DNA of 64,000 bases, taken from positions 1 to 64,000 of the forward strand of contig MU119320.1 in the NCBI GenBank assembly GCA_014904845.1, in the 5' to 3' direction. A model generated the notes under the pieces. The model worked only from the letters and a program-made list of their open reading frames with translations, ran no database searches and was not told where the DNA came from. Shown here piece after piece: positions 44,868-57,300 of the stretch. The translations under genes and the position numbers were made by a program. The stretch comes from Acephala macrosclerotiorum. Lineage: Eukaryota > Ascomycota > Leotiomycetes > Helotiales > Mollisiaceae. Position 1 is the first letter of the stretch. Each line of letters begins with the position of its first letter.

Positions 44868-46148
44868 ATGGATACTCCGAATCCTCCCGGCGTCGATAGC
44901 AATATCGGCGGTTTGCTATTGACTCTTTTATGGAGTTTGGCAGGTCTCTCAGCTTGTATCTTGGGTCTGAGATTGTACACAGGAGCTTTGATCCTCCACC
45001 GCCTCAAGCTGTCTGATTATCTGATGATCATGGCATTCGTGAGTGTCGCCTCTCTTCTCGAGCCGCATGTGCAAAGCTAATTTCGTAAATAGGCTTGCGC
45101 TATCATCCAAACTTCATTCCTTACCGCTTCCGTTCATTGGGGTTTGGGTAGACATACATCCTTTCTCAGTGACGATGAATTGCTCAATTCTATGAAATTC
45201 GTTATCCTGTGCCAAGGATGGGGGATCGCCAGTGTGAGTTTCGGACGAATATCATTCTGCTTGTACCTCCTCCAATTCATCGGCTCATCTCGTACCCGAA
45301 AGTGGCTCCTTTACTTCTTCGTTGGAACTCAGGTGTTGTTCAATGCTTTGACAATTATCCTTTTATATGCACAATGTGGCAATCATGCAGAGGCGCTCTG
45401 GAATCCCAATCTCGGTGTGAAATGTTGGAGTCCACTTGTGCAAAGAGATTTCGGCTTTTTTCAGAGTGGTAAGTCTTCAAAAGGTTCGGGACCTTCATCC
45501 TGCTAACAAGACTTCAGCTTGGAATTCCCTCACTGATCTATTCTTAACTATCTTGCCGGCGACAATTGTATGGAATCTAAATCTAGGCCGCATGCAAAAG
45601 CTGGGTGTTTTCATGCTCCTCGGTCTTAGTCTTTTGTAAGTCTCCCTGGCTTGTCTTGGTAAAGGTATACTATACTGACGGGTTCATAGTGCCTTCATTG
45701 AGTCGGTTATCAAGTGCGACATGATCAAAGAATTAGGTCCCGGGGTTGACATCACATGTACGTTTAGGTTATCGAAATTTCTGAATATACTAACCTTATA
45801 ACAGGGCGTTTGGCTGTTTTTTCCCTCTGGGCTGTGTCGGAAAATTACATTGTCATCATCGGAGCGTCAATACCTACTCTCAGCCCTCTGTGGCGAAGAG
45901 GAATGCGAAATGCAAGTGATCTTCGGAGCTACGAAATGTATGGAAACAACGATAGCAGGGGGCGGACTGTTAATATAGTGGGACAAAGTCGATCAGCCTC
46001 AAATGTCCAGAAAACGGTGGCCAATACAAACTCAACTTCACGTGGGTATAGCAGCACCAGCCAGGAACACATTTTGGAGTCAGAAATAGTGAGAACTACG
46101 GTGGTAGATGTGAGCTACTCAGACCCTGGCAAACTTGACATAGTCTGA
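44868..46148 (+). CDS. Rhodopsin-domain (PTH11-like) seven-helix membrane protein
   Basis: Exons 44868-45038, 45093-45468, 45518-45635, 45690-45757 and 45805-46148; introns are about 47-54 nt and give one frame of about 359 residues. The pattern is that of the fungal rhodopsin-domain family, which includes PTH11-like receptors: helix 1 GLLLTLLWSLAGLSACILGL, then RLKLSDYLMIMAF, HWGLGRHTSFLSDDEL, a long helix ending FCLYLLQFIGS, a Cys pair in CGNHAEALWNP / KCWSPL, DLFLTILPATIVWNL, IESVIKCDMIKEL and VIIGASIPTLSPLWRR. The cytosolic tail is Ser/Asn-rich. The family includes surface-sensing receptors in plant pathogens, but most members have no known ligand. No CFEM domain is present at the N terminus. 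Confidence 0.88.
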
Positions 46149-46489
46149 GCCTTACTGTCCCGGGTATTGTGTACATTCCAGGATATGGGTATCGACGTCA
46201 GAATCCTGGGAATTAAGAACGTGATTGATATTCTAGTATCATGGAATCGAGGAGTAATGAGTTTTGGAAACACTAGGGCTATACTTTTGGCGCTTTACAA
46301 TTTTGTGCTTTTAATTTGATTCTAAAAAAAAAAGCTTTTAGTATGAGATATACTCAAGTAAATAACAAGTTATTCTATTTCTTCAATTTTCGCGTGATTA
46401 CGATAGTCATATGGCTATATATATTTTTCTGAAAATACAAAGCTTAAGCACCCGTGAATCAAAGGACTTTAAACGAGACAATTGGTTTA

Positions 46490-46960
46490 CAACTTTCAAT
46501 CAAAATATTATTATATTTTATTCCATTTTTTGTACTTTTTATTTACTTCGATTCGTTGCACTGGGTCGCATTCTTATTTCAGTTTATTAAGATTTTTATT
46601 TAGTTTTATATATTTATTATAACGATAAACAAATTTATATATATTTTTTAAAATATAATTTTTTTTTTATAAATTATTATTTCGATATTTAAATTCAAAT
46701 TTATTAATTTAAAATTTTTATAAAACTGAATTTGGATTTATTAAATTGGAATTCGAATTTAATTTGAATAAAATTTGAATTTGAATTATTTGAATTTTGA
46801 TTAAATAATAAAATCCGTTTAAAATAAATTTTTTTTTTAAAAAAAAGCGTATAAAAAAATCGAAAAATAATAATAAGCATTAATTAATTAAACACAATTC
46901 AAAGAAATCGAATTAATTTGCCCGCTGTAGTAAGATTTGAAAAGAATATATTTCCTAGCT
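46490..46960. repeat. AT-rich RIP-type island
   Basis: About 470 bp of mostly A/T with some GAATTTGAATT-like runs. No coding potential. It separates the PTH11-like gene from the decayed C2H2-like fragment. Confidence 0.7.
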
Positions 46961-47044
46961 ATAACAAATGAAAATGTTTCGTTCTAGGCTTTACTATACT
47001 AGGAATCAATCGAATTAAAAAAGAGTATTTATAATATATTTCAA

Positions 47045-47505
47045 GGAGCTCCGCTAAATTGACGAAAGTTCGTTGTGGGATACTGGCCGTCCCATTGATC
47101 CCCCATATTCATAGTGGGAGGTTAGAACGCCGACATATCAAAGTCATCACCAAAATGTATATCCCCCATGCCCGACAACCGCCCCGGGTCCACGACTCCG
47201 GTGCTGGCATCAGGATATGCCGGTTGGTTGATGTCGAAGCCAAAGCTACTGGAGACGGGCATTCTGAATGCAGCGGCGCTGGAAGAAATGTTGTTTCTTG
47301 AAGGTTCATCCATGGTCATGTTTACCTCCCTTGAGGTGGGAGCAACCGCTGTCCGGATAGCAGAATGCTGCTGATTTTGAGCATCGAAGTTGAGATTGGG
47401 GAACATTTGATGGCTGGCTGTACGAGATGATGATTGTTCAAGCGGAGGTGGGGTAGGAGAGTTGGCTACACGCTGCCATGAGCCAGACATGGCGCATTTC
47501 ATCGT
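47045..47505 (-). pseudogene. Decayed 3' fragment of the C2H2-like gene
   Basis: On the minus strand this matches the last exon of the gene at 39933-42330: SGSWQRVANSPTPPPLEQSS against SGSRQRVANPPAPPPLEDLS, then REVNMTMDEPSRNN, SAAAFRMPVSSSF, DDFDMSAF, a TAA stop and, still in frame, MNMGDQW and TNFRQFSGA matching the very end of the source protein. Only about the last 150 codons are present; the zinc-finger core is absent. Several differences are C-to-T or G-to-A changes, but the stop itself (TCA to TAA) is not of that type. A non-functional duplicate. Confidence 0.8.
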
Positions 47506-48682
47506 CGAGGAAGTAGTCGGGACTGCGATGTTGTGTGCTTGATGATCCTGTGAATTGAAAGCATCTCAGTTGAACACAACCATGTAAAATATATAAAATG
47601 CAGCCACCAAGTGTCATAAAGGCAATTCTTTGACATCAAGTATGATCCCAAACATAAATATTGCCGCCATTTAGTTTGAAAACATCTACCGTCGTAAAAA
47701 CGATTTTTCAACTTTGGTTATTCTCAGAATAGTCAAATAAGATGATGCCTCAAAAACAGACACTTCAAAAGCAATGCAACAGATGCAAGGGAGAAGAACC
47801 TAAGCCAAAACTCAAACCTCGGCCAACTGACTCAGGTACATCTGCCATATCCTCTGCCTTATTAGGCCTTTAGAGTAGCTTGACTGATACTGCGATAGGC
47901 TACGGCTAGTAAACTCGGTCTTGACCAACTGCCATTTCGCCTCACCTGCTTTCACACATCTCGTAAACCGCAATAAGTCCTGGTCGTGAATCGATGGCTA
48001 ACTTTGTTAGACGTGTTGAGTTGCGGAATTTCGAAGGGCAAAACGAAATTTGAGGCGGAAATGAATTATAGGATGTTGATGTGCTCAGGGCTAGTGCGAC
48101 GTGGCGAGGGAGTTGTCGTGTTGGTGCCTGAGGTACGTTGGTTCTTCTATGGCGCGTGATAAAACACAAGAGGGCAGAGCATAAAAAACGAAGGGAGAAG
48201 TCGGTTCAATATTATGATTATTTCTGCTACCTATGATGAACGGTTCTCGGAAATGGTATATTCCTAGCTTTGTGCGCCATCGGTTTTGCCTCGTGACTGG
48301 CACGTGATTCGATCGTGCTCCCATTTCAGCTGCTGTTGCAGACAAAGATGAGTGTGAAGTGAGAAGCATCTTTCAGGAAGCAATTCAACTTCCGTGGATT
48401 TCTAGCGATCGCAGTTTGATTATCAGGTTTGCGCGTCATTAGCACAACCCACAAAGCGACAACATGCGAATGATAGTCTGAATCTCGTCTCAGACTCGGA
48501 GATAGGAGCCAGTTGCAGCATTCCAACTTCTCCATTTCTATATGCTCAGGCCAGAGCTAAATTTTCGATGTGTTGACTCAATCTCATATCCACAAGGGCG
48601 ATGATAAGATGCCAAGATCGATCTGAATGCTTGGGTCGAAGATGTTGAGAATATATCTGAAAACGGAGTGCGAACGACGGTC
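47506..48682. other. Non-coding region beside the gene fragment
   Basis: No gene supported. A partial third copy of the flank repeat may begin at about 48583 (CATATCCACAAGGGCGATGA). Confidence 0.35.
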
Positions 48683-48955
48683 TATATCCACAGGGTGACC
48701 ATAATCGGATAATGGACGCCAATATCTGATCCGCGCATGCAAAATTGCTTAGATTTTGAGATAAGAATGCTTGATTTGATCTAAAGAATAGGGAGAGACG
48801 TGGTCCAAGCAGACAAGTGGATGCTGGTAGACTGGATGTTTCGAAACTCGATGCTCGCATGAACCAACCACTTAGCCGCTTGGCATGATAATCTTGATGG
48901 GGCAGCGGGGAGATGTACGAATATGGCTGAGACCGAGTGCGCGTGGCCTTCATTT
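48683..48955. repeat. Copy 2 of the 3'-flank repeat
   Basis: Same orientation as 42746-43035 and similar over most of its length. The accompanying gene fragment at 47045-47505 is in the opposite orientation to its source, so the duplicated segment was rearranged after or during copying. Confidence 0.8.
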
Positions 48956-49194
48956 TCCACACTTTTGAAGAAGGACGTGGAAATCTGATTTGGAGATTGG
49001 TGAGGCTTGAAATAGAGGATGCGTGATTGGTCGCCTTGCTGAATTCTAGACGCCACGTGGACGAGGTCTTGACGATGCGAGGAAGTTGGGACGAAGAAGT
49101 ACAGTAACATAGCTTGCTAAGGTGTTGATTGCATGGTACTGAGATAGCAGGAAGCGCGCATCTTGTTTGAAGTTCAGATGAAGGAAGTCCAAGC

Positions 49195-49650
49195 AGGAGG
49201 ACAAAAATAGACGTGCAGATAAAGAAACAAGCTTTTGAAACATTCGGCTCCTTGTGATAACGACATGCAGTCGTGGTAAGATCGAATATCCGATGCAGGG
49301 TCTCGAAGCTTGTCGTCTTTTGAGATGAAGATGCATCTCGAGGAGGGGGAGCAGAAATGAGGGATATGGGCGGGCCGGCGGACAAGAAACTTTCTTTCGA
49401 AACAAATCATCTTTGTATACCTTTGGTAAGATTGAACGTTGGATGCAGGTCACGACTTCGAAGCGTGTCTAAATTCTAGCCCCTAGATAGTGAAGGGACC
49501 CGAGAAGGAGGATGGCAGAAATGAGGAATGGCGAGCAGAACAAGCTTTCAGATCATTCATCCTGACCGGACGAGGATACTTTGCTTCTTTGATGGTGTTC
49601 GTCCGAGACGACTGTCGCTCGGGGCCGACGAGAAGAAGCTTGTCTTCTGC
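49195..49650. repeat. Degenerate tandem repeat, units of roughly 160-200 bp
   Basis: Related blocks recur: GGTAAGAT-CGAATATCCGATGCAGG / GGTAAGATTGAACGTTGGATGCAGG, CTCGAAGCTTGTC / TTCGAAGCGTGTC, and GAGCAGAAATGAGGGAT / TGGCAGAAATGAGGAAT. A third weaker copy may lie at about 49550-49650. Non-coding. Confidence 0.5.
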
Positions 49651-51593
49651 CCTTGTTTGATAGAATGTCACTCTAGCGCACTGGACACTCTAAACGTAGT
49701 CAAGTTCTCCGTGATGATGAGACGAACATCATCATCATGTACCGCCATTAACCGTCAGTCATAGTACCGATGATTGGAGAGTCGAAGAAGGAATCGTGAA
49801 GTTTTTCGAGTCTTTCCAACTGAAACAAAGCCACTCCCGCTGTATGTCACTATCCCCTTCCTACTGCACTGACTCTACGATCCAGTTCAAACATGAGATG
49901 AAATGATGACGTTCAAGCCACCGTCGCAAGCAAAACAAATATTCGTTCTCGACCTGTTTCATATCAAGCCGTCTTCGGGTGCGGGGAAGATACCCCAAAG
50001 TACTGGCCAGAACGTTCGGTACCGTCAAAATCGCCGATTGAGTTCGAACCCATGAAGAAAGAAGTAAAATTGGGGACATCCCACATGGCTTCAATTTGTG
50101 CAAGGCTGTCCCAAGAGAAAAAGGCGAAGGAGAACCGGACCTAAAGTCGATCAGGGACAACGGTGTTTCATCGGTGAAAATGGAGCTATCGCCGAAATTT
50201 CATCATGCTAGAATTGCCAAGAATAGAAACTGAGTAGGCAGATGGTACAGCGCTTGCAGCGAACAGTTGATGTTTTCATTGAGAATTCATCAGGTAACTT
50301 AGTCCGTTCACGCTGTTAGATCCGCTGGTGGATATGAAGTCGTCATGAGATCTGAGGCTCATCAGCTGACGCTCGGCGCCACGGGATATGAGGACCGCAT
50401 CGAGAAGCACGAGTGGCTGATGTAGCGGCGGCGTGGCGCTGTATGAAATGAACGATCATATTCCTTGATGTCACTGGACATGTCGATATGGTTGTCGTCG
50501 ATCAAGCAAATCCTATCGAGAAGAAGAAGGAGGTGAGGTTCTGCTGGGCGGCTGAAGGGGGTGTCGTTGGTTGTCGTTCAGCGATGTTCAGTGGTCTCGC
50601 TTACTAATTCCAAGCGCCAGACCAATTTCTAGTGGCTCGCTTCATGGAGGCCTCAGGCCTTTTCGTATCATCGTACCCCTGTCGCATTGGGTCTGATACG
50701 CTCTGAGCTTCACTCTCTGACCAAGCTTGTTTTAACTACCCCTCGACCTCGACATCGCCACGCTCTTCTTCACCACTTCTTACACTTCAGCAACCAGTCC
50801 ATGCTTCACAGCCAAGGCCGCGTAACTCTATTCTTCTCCACTCAAGCCCATCCCGCCTCTCACGGAGCCTCCTGCCGTTTAGAGTTGCTCCTGGACCCTG
50901 GCCCCAGCAGCCGTGCGGTGGATCGCAGTCACAGCTTGGCTCACTACCCCCCGACGCCGCTAGGATGGACGACAGCTGCTCTGTCTCAAGGACCCATCCA
51001 GCATGGTTTCATTCATGCCCTTCTGCTGCTTCATCGTCAATCTCCCTACGCTGGGCTAGAATTGCCAGACCTAGGTGGGCTGGCTCTGTGCTTCTTCCCC
51101 ATTTGGCGACAGCATCCGACAAAAGTCGTCACGAAGTATGCCTGGGTCAGGCCAGGTTAGTCTTGACCCGTATCAGACCTCGAGAAGTTCGTTTCTCCGT
51201 GTCTCGAGCACTGCCATCACACCATGATTTTCCTAATGAGGGTTTGAGTGCGGCATGATCTCCTTAGAATGTACGAATACTTCCAATGAACGCATGACTT
51301 CCCTCCCGTCGAAACTTTTCTAGGCTTGTTCGCCGAATCCTACCCCTTCGATTCTATTCTTACTTTTGTTCTCTTCTACTACCACACTTCTGCTTCATCG
51401 CCCGCCAAACAAAACATTATCTTGTGCCTTCCTCCCACTTTGACTTTTGGGCAGGCCCCTTCCCACTTCTTACCTTCTCTTCCTGTCGGCTCTTTCTTTT
51501 CTGTGTGGACGTTGCCAATCGAGGCAGGCACGATAGACTTCACATTCATTCGACCTTCAACCGCAGGACGGAATCCTAATACCATCACTCGCC
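49651..51593. other. Intergenic region
   Basis: About 1.9 kb without a supported gene. Longer frames at 50687-51160 and 50965-51258 overlap each other and show no motif or splice structure. The final 250 bp before 51594 are pyrimidine-rich, as in many fungal promoters or leaders. Confidence 0.4.
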
Positions 51594-52594
51594 ATGTTGG
51601 CCCTTACTTCTCTTCTTCTTATTAGCCAGGTGTCCGCGGGAGTTCTCAATGCAGCGCATGTGGTCAGGAGGGGCGCCGAGTTCGAGGAAAGCATGCGGAG
51701 ATACGTGGATGCTTTGGTGGAACCGATCGAGCGGAGGCAGACACCAACAGTACCGACGACGGGAATCAATGTGACGGAATGGGATGCGCAGACACAGGCC
51801 GCTTGTACAACATCTCTGGAAGCATTGAACGGTGTATCGAGTAATCCCTCGGGGATGGCGGTCTGCTACAACTTGCCGTACCTAGACAACAGCACTGGTG
51901 TTTTCGAGGCGGATCTGCGATTGTACATGATTGCTGCACCTTCAGGAACTTTCGCCGGTATCGCCTCGTCGAATGTGCAGGTTGGATTAGCGTACAATGG
52001 AGCAACGGTATCTGCAGTCAATGCTTCGTCATTGAAGAAGCGATCAGACGCCATATCTCTGATCTCCTGGCCACGAGCTGTCGGGGTAGCAAAGAGAGCC
52101 ACTGTCCCAACGTTGGTTCAATCATACGCTTTCGTTGGACAAGTCAACCAGAACCTCTTGACCGCCAACATGGGAACGTATGTATATTAGCTACCCACAA
52201 TTGACCCCTGTCTAACATATCCAGTGCCGCTCTCCAAGAAGTCCTCGTCCCAACAGTCACTCTCACAGGAACCGACAGCACCGGCGCACAAGTAAATACC
52301 TCCCTCTCCTCTGACGAAGCGACCTTCGTATCCGGCGTCTTCGCAGCCCAAGTCACAGTCACGAAAGCCCAAGTCAGTCCTCCGATCCAAACCCTCGTCG
52401 TTGCATCCGATGCTCCATTCGTCGTGCCGGGTTTGAACATCTTGATTATACCGATTGGATTGATTATCACAAGTATCTGGGCTGTGTTGTTTGTTGGAAC
52501 GATTGCGTATGGAACTGTGGGACGTATGCAATTCAGGGAACAATACCGAAGGAGGTCAGCGAGAGCCGAGAAGGGTGATTTGGCACGCATTTAA
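51594..52594 (+). CDS. Secretory-pathway type I membrane protein, function unknown
   Basis: Exons 51594-52178 and 52225-52594, with a 46-nt intron that has a CTAAC branch site; about 317 residues. A signal peptide (MLALTSLLLISQVSAGVLNA) is followed by a lumenal or extracellular domain with dibasic Kex2-like sites (VVRRGAE, ERRQTP, KKRSD, AKRAT) and N-glycosylation sequons (NVT, NST, NAS, NTS). Near the C terminus is one strong helix (NILIIPIGLIITSIWAVLFV) and a basic tail (RMQFREQYRRRSARAEKGD). The conserved-looking parts TQAACTTSLEALNG and GMAVCYNLPYLDN suggest a disulfide-bonded domain. I do not recognise the family. Possible roles include a cell-surface sensor or a processed secreted protein. 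Confidence 0.75.
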
Positions 52595-54356
52595 ATGACA
52601 TGAACATGATGCGGAGTCAGGTGAGGGGGTGATGGAGGGATGGATGCTGGAGGCGTTGAGAACGAACAGAATGACTTCATTTCGTTATACCACATAGAAT
52701 TTTTTTGTCATAATGCTTGATTGCATCGTTTGGAGACGTTCGGGTATTGTTGGGATGGATGGCAACTGGGTTGTATTTATTTTATATTGGAGGTAGGAGG
52801 GACAGTTTGATGGGAGGATGGCAATGGGAGATGGGTATCAGTAGAGTCAAAATCCTTTTTTTGTGCTCTCTCCTTGATGGAGTCTTTCGACTGTATACAA
52901 TCCAATTCAATTAGATACTCTATCAAACATTCTTGTCGGTTTCTTGGGAAGAAGACGAAGATTTGTGTGCCAATACTTTGGTTCGTGGTTTGTGACAGTA
53001 CCATGGCCAACGTTCCAGCAGTTCTCAGCCTTCATGGTCCCAAAAATGGTCATTATAGCAGAAGAAGCAAAATTGACGATTTTGTTCGACACTATCTCCG
53101 TCCTTGTATGAGCCACTGGCCAATTGTCCGTTCTCGGCTTCTAGGAGCAACAAGGCCAATGTTCGGTGAAGTCTCAGATATTCTGACCGAGAAGGTCTCT
53201 CGTTTCTATGAACAAGCAATTTCGACCTCACCTGAGTCCTTCAATCCTTCATGGGCCAAGAGACATAATCAATTGTCTTCACCTACAGTGAGACGCAATC
53301 TCTGATCATGACTCTCTTCCATCTCGCTTTCTCCTGTTTTGATTACACCTTGATGGACCATGGCTGCCATCAATCGATCGCGACCGCATCTCGGAGTTGA
53401 GAAAGAGAGCGAGTATATTTCTTTTGTAGCCATGGAAATAAGTCCTAATTTCAGATTGCCGAGATTGTGAATATCGCATCGATTATTGGGAGGGATGGTG
53501 TTTCTTGGCTTTTGGTGACGTTTCGTGTGGCTTCACCGTTCGAGAACATCTTGAATTCGAGTTCGTGATTCATGAAATGTTTTCTCATCAACACAACATT
53601 TCTTGATGATGCTGCAGGGCTTCAACGTAAATGCCAGAAGGGACATCGTGAGTCTTTTCTACGTGCTTGAAGCACAAGAACTCGTGCTTGTCTCGGGTAC
53701 GGAGATCGTGAAAATACAGGGATACTCAGCGCCGCTTCCAGCCTCCCGCTGACGTGCATTCCACCTCGCCAATCAACAACCTTTTCGCAACGACAACGCA
53801 TCACCGCCTCTCCTCTTCTGCATCATCACAGAATCATATATTCCTATATCCGATTAACTTTCTCACTTCTATCCATCAGCACTTGGCGATGGCATTTCCC
53901 CCCAGCAACGAATCGAGAACATGGGAGAAGCCAGCATAAAGCAACTTGTTTCAATGGTGGACATGGGTTTATGCGCAAAACGGCAGCCAACACACGATTG
54001 GTTTGAATCCCATGCATCTGGTATCAATTATTAGGGGAGCAGGTAAGGATGGAGATGTATGCGAGAAGGGCGAGGGTATGCCTTCCTTTCGATTAAGATG
54101 CGATGTTGTCATTGATGTGTTGTTCTCTTTTCTCTCTCTCTCGTCTGAACTCAACTCTTTCTTGTCTCCATCTTTCTTTGTTTCTTTGGCCTGGTCGCTG
54201 TGAAGTTGCAGGTGGGATTTTGTTTATTTACGATCGATTGTTTGGAAGGAAGTGGAGAAGGAAGGTATAGTATATCTGCCAACACAACAGGACGTTGGTC
54301 TTGAATTGGATTGGCCACCGAACAGCAGATTGAAGCAAGAATAGAAGGGAAACAAG
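52595..54356. other. Intergenic region
   Basis: About 1.8 kb between the membrane protein and the giant coiled-coil protein. A 143-codon plus frame at 52874-53305 lacks motifs and is not called. The 400 bp before 54357 contain TC-rich tracts. No RNA gene recognised. Confidence 0.4.
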
Positions 54357-57300
54357 ATGGAAAACCCCTCTTCGAAAGTAGCGGACCTAGTCACCCTTCT
54401 CCACACGAATATCGACTCCATCCACGCTTGCATAAACTCCCTCTCCGACACTTCGACACACGATGCCGAACTCTCCCGTCTCGAAGAAGAGCGCGAATAC
54501 AAGATCGCAGAACTCCGACGACAACATGATGAAGCTGTTAAGGCATTGGCAGATCAACGGCAGAAAGAGGCAGAGGAGTTAGAAGCGAAACGCAAAAAGG
54601 AAGCTGAAGATCTTGAGGAACAGAGGAGGAAAGAATGGGAGGAGTTGATGGCGAGACGGAAGAGGGAGGATGAGGAGAGACAGAAGAGGATGGCAGATGA
54701 AGAGGCTGAGCGAGAGCGCCTGAAACGAGAAGAGGATGAGAAGCGCGAAAGAGAAAAGGAAGAAAGCGAAAGGGCATTGCAGGAGAAAGTTGAGGCTGAG
54801 TTGGAGAAAATAGAGGATGAGATGGAGAAGAGGGTTGAGGAGGGTAAGAAGGCGTTGAGGGATTTGGATGAGAAGCGGAAGGTTTGTGCTCCCTTTTCCT
54901 TGGAGCTTGACAGGTGGGAAGTTGGGAGGATATGGCTAATATGTGGGATAACAGGCGATCAATGCCCAAATCGATGCAGCGCTGAATACACCCACTGTCA
55001 TTCCGGAGATAAAGTTCAGGAGCCGAGCGAAGACATTGAGCAGGGCAAGGGCGGATACGGTCATCGACCAGGGACAGAGGGATCCTGGGGTGGAGAAGAA
55101 GGAGGTGCCTGCTAGCACCGCGGAACAGGTAAGCAAGGCCAAAGGTTTCTCTACGGGACCGGAAGTGAAGCCTCCCGAGTCGGCGCCGATTGAGCAGAAG
55201 GAAGAGCCTCTTGCGGAACATGAAAGCAAGCCGGATGAACCTCCCGCCCCTGATATCAAGCCTACTGAGAGTAGGGGCACACCGGTTGAGGAGGCGCCTG
55301 ACGAAATTACCCAAACAGAGTCAAAGGATGCACCAGTTGAAGAGGCTGCCAAATCCGAGGAGGTGTCTGTGAATGCCGCGCCTAATACTGAGCCACAAGT
55401 CAACGAGACTTCTGCAGAGCTGGAGGCAAAGTCTGTCGAACAATCCAATGAAGCACCAATCGATGAAGCCACAAAGCATGATGAAGCTCCGTCCAATCTG
55501 GAACCAGAAACCAAGGATACTGCGACGGAAAATGAACCAAGTTTTAGTAAGGCAGATGATGTCCCCACAAAGAAGGATGTCGATTCAGAAGACCACCATG
55601 ACATTCTTGCGGAGAAGACGAGCTCTGATCCTATTCAAGAACACGCTGCTCCCGCCACCGACTCAGAACCCAATCCTGTGGAAGCAAAGAACGAGGAGAC
55701 CAAGCCACAATCAACGGAGTCTCCAGTAGCAGATGGCGCGCAAGCTAAACGAAAGGAGGGGCATGTACCTGCCGCGTCCGAATCTGTGGGCAAGGTGGAA
55801 CCGGGACATGTGAAGGGACCAACTCCAAGCAAGGAGGTTGAAGTAGAGGGGCCGTCTGCGGGCAAGCCTGCGGCTGAGGAGGAGCGCCACGGGTCGGCTG
55901 CGGAAACTGCCCCAGCCACTCAAGAATCCGAGAAGACAAAGGAAGAGCCTGCCGCGGAGCGAGAGGTCACCCCACAAGAACCCAAAGATCAGCCCCCAGT
56001 TGAACAACACGATGAACAGGCCAATAACACCAACGCCCATGGAGCTCCTTCGGATACCCAGCACACAGATGAATACACTGAAAAGCCGAAGGATGAGCCT
56101 GTCAATGCACCAAAGATCTCCCACCAAGAAGACGAATATGCCCCAGTTGATCAGCACACGGAACAGACCAATGATACCGATGGCCTTGAAATCCACCAGG
56201 ACGAGGGAGAGGCAGACCATGAGGATTACGCCGAACCCCTGAACAGTGCTACCATCCATGACGCTCTACTCGAAGATAGGTCTTTGCAGCCGCTTGACGA
56301 TGATGAACTACACGAACATTTAGCTTCGCAAGACGACGATATCCACGATTCGGGACATGATTATGACCAGAACGATAACGAGGATGAAGGCCAGACAAAC
56401 CACTTTCACGAAGCTCTGAGATCTGAATTCAAGGACTTCAGTCTACGCACCCTAACTCTCAATGCCAAAGGGAACACGAATCCCATGGAAGAATTGAAGG
56501 AATCAGAGGCAACGGTAGCCCAGCTAAAGATCTCCCTTGAGGAATCTGGCGCTGATGGTTCAGCAGTGCCAGGAAACGAATTGCCAGATGTGCAGTCAGA
56601 TCGAGGCGCGGACGCAGATTTTCGGGACGATGTTGGACAATCTACTGGTGAGGGCGAACATGAGGCTGAGGTGAAGGGCATTAAGCCTTCGGAAGAGCTA
56701 CCTTCTCAGGCGCCTGACGATCATTCGACAAAGGAGCATCACGAGACTCCAGCGGAGCAGCTATCCGAGCCAGTTCATCCAAAACAGGAACCTCAACAAG
56801 TCTCAAAGACTGTGGAGTCAGAGCCTCCCCACCTGCAAACAATTCTTCCATCTGAGGGCACGACTGCAAGAGAAGTTAGTGAGCCGGAAGAAGCCGCGGA
56901 GCAAGATCTGGGCTTGAATAAGGAGCATGAGCACGACCACGACCCAAGAGTCACACCTTCCGAGGTACGCCAAGCATACTTTGACTCTGGCGTGAAGAAT
57001 TCATCGCCTTCTTTGAATCCTACTACCTCAGAGCCCTCACACTCGACGGAGGGAACTGTTTCCAGCGAGGTGCAGGGGAAGGATGTCGAGAAGCCAGTGC
57101 AAAGCGAGGAGCATCAATCCGCTGCCAGTGGACCCCACGTTGAAGCAACGCCGGAGACGGAAAGTCGTGAATACCATGATCCTGAGGTGAGTGCATCCTC
57201 AAATGCACCCCTTTCCCTGTCTACGGGTCAAGCCATATCTCGCATGGCTACGCCTGAGCCACCTCGTGAAGGATTAGGAGAGGCGAGCAGCACCTTAGCT

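Noticed and set aside
48546..49385. 279-codon minus-strand frame (MSAGPPISLISAPPPRD...)
   Set aside because: Runs through the duplicated non-coding flank repeat and tandem repeats, whose other copy at 42746-43035 has no matching frame, so it is fortuitous.
54538..55604. Long minus-strand frames opposite the giant protein (258 and 222 codons)
   Set aside because: Shadows of the strongly biased codons of the coiled-coil and Glu/Pro-rich coding strand.
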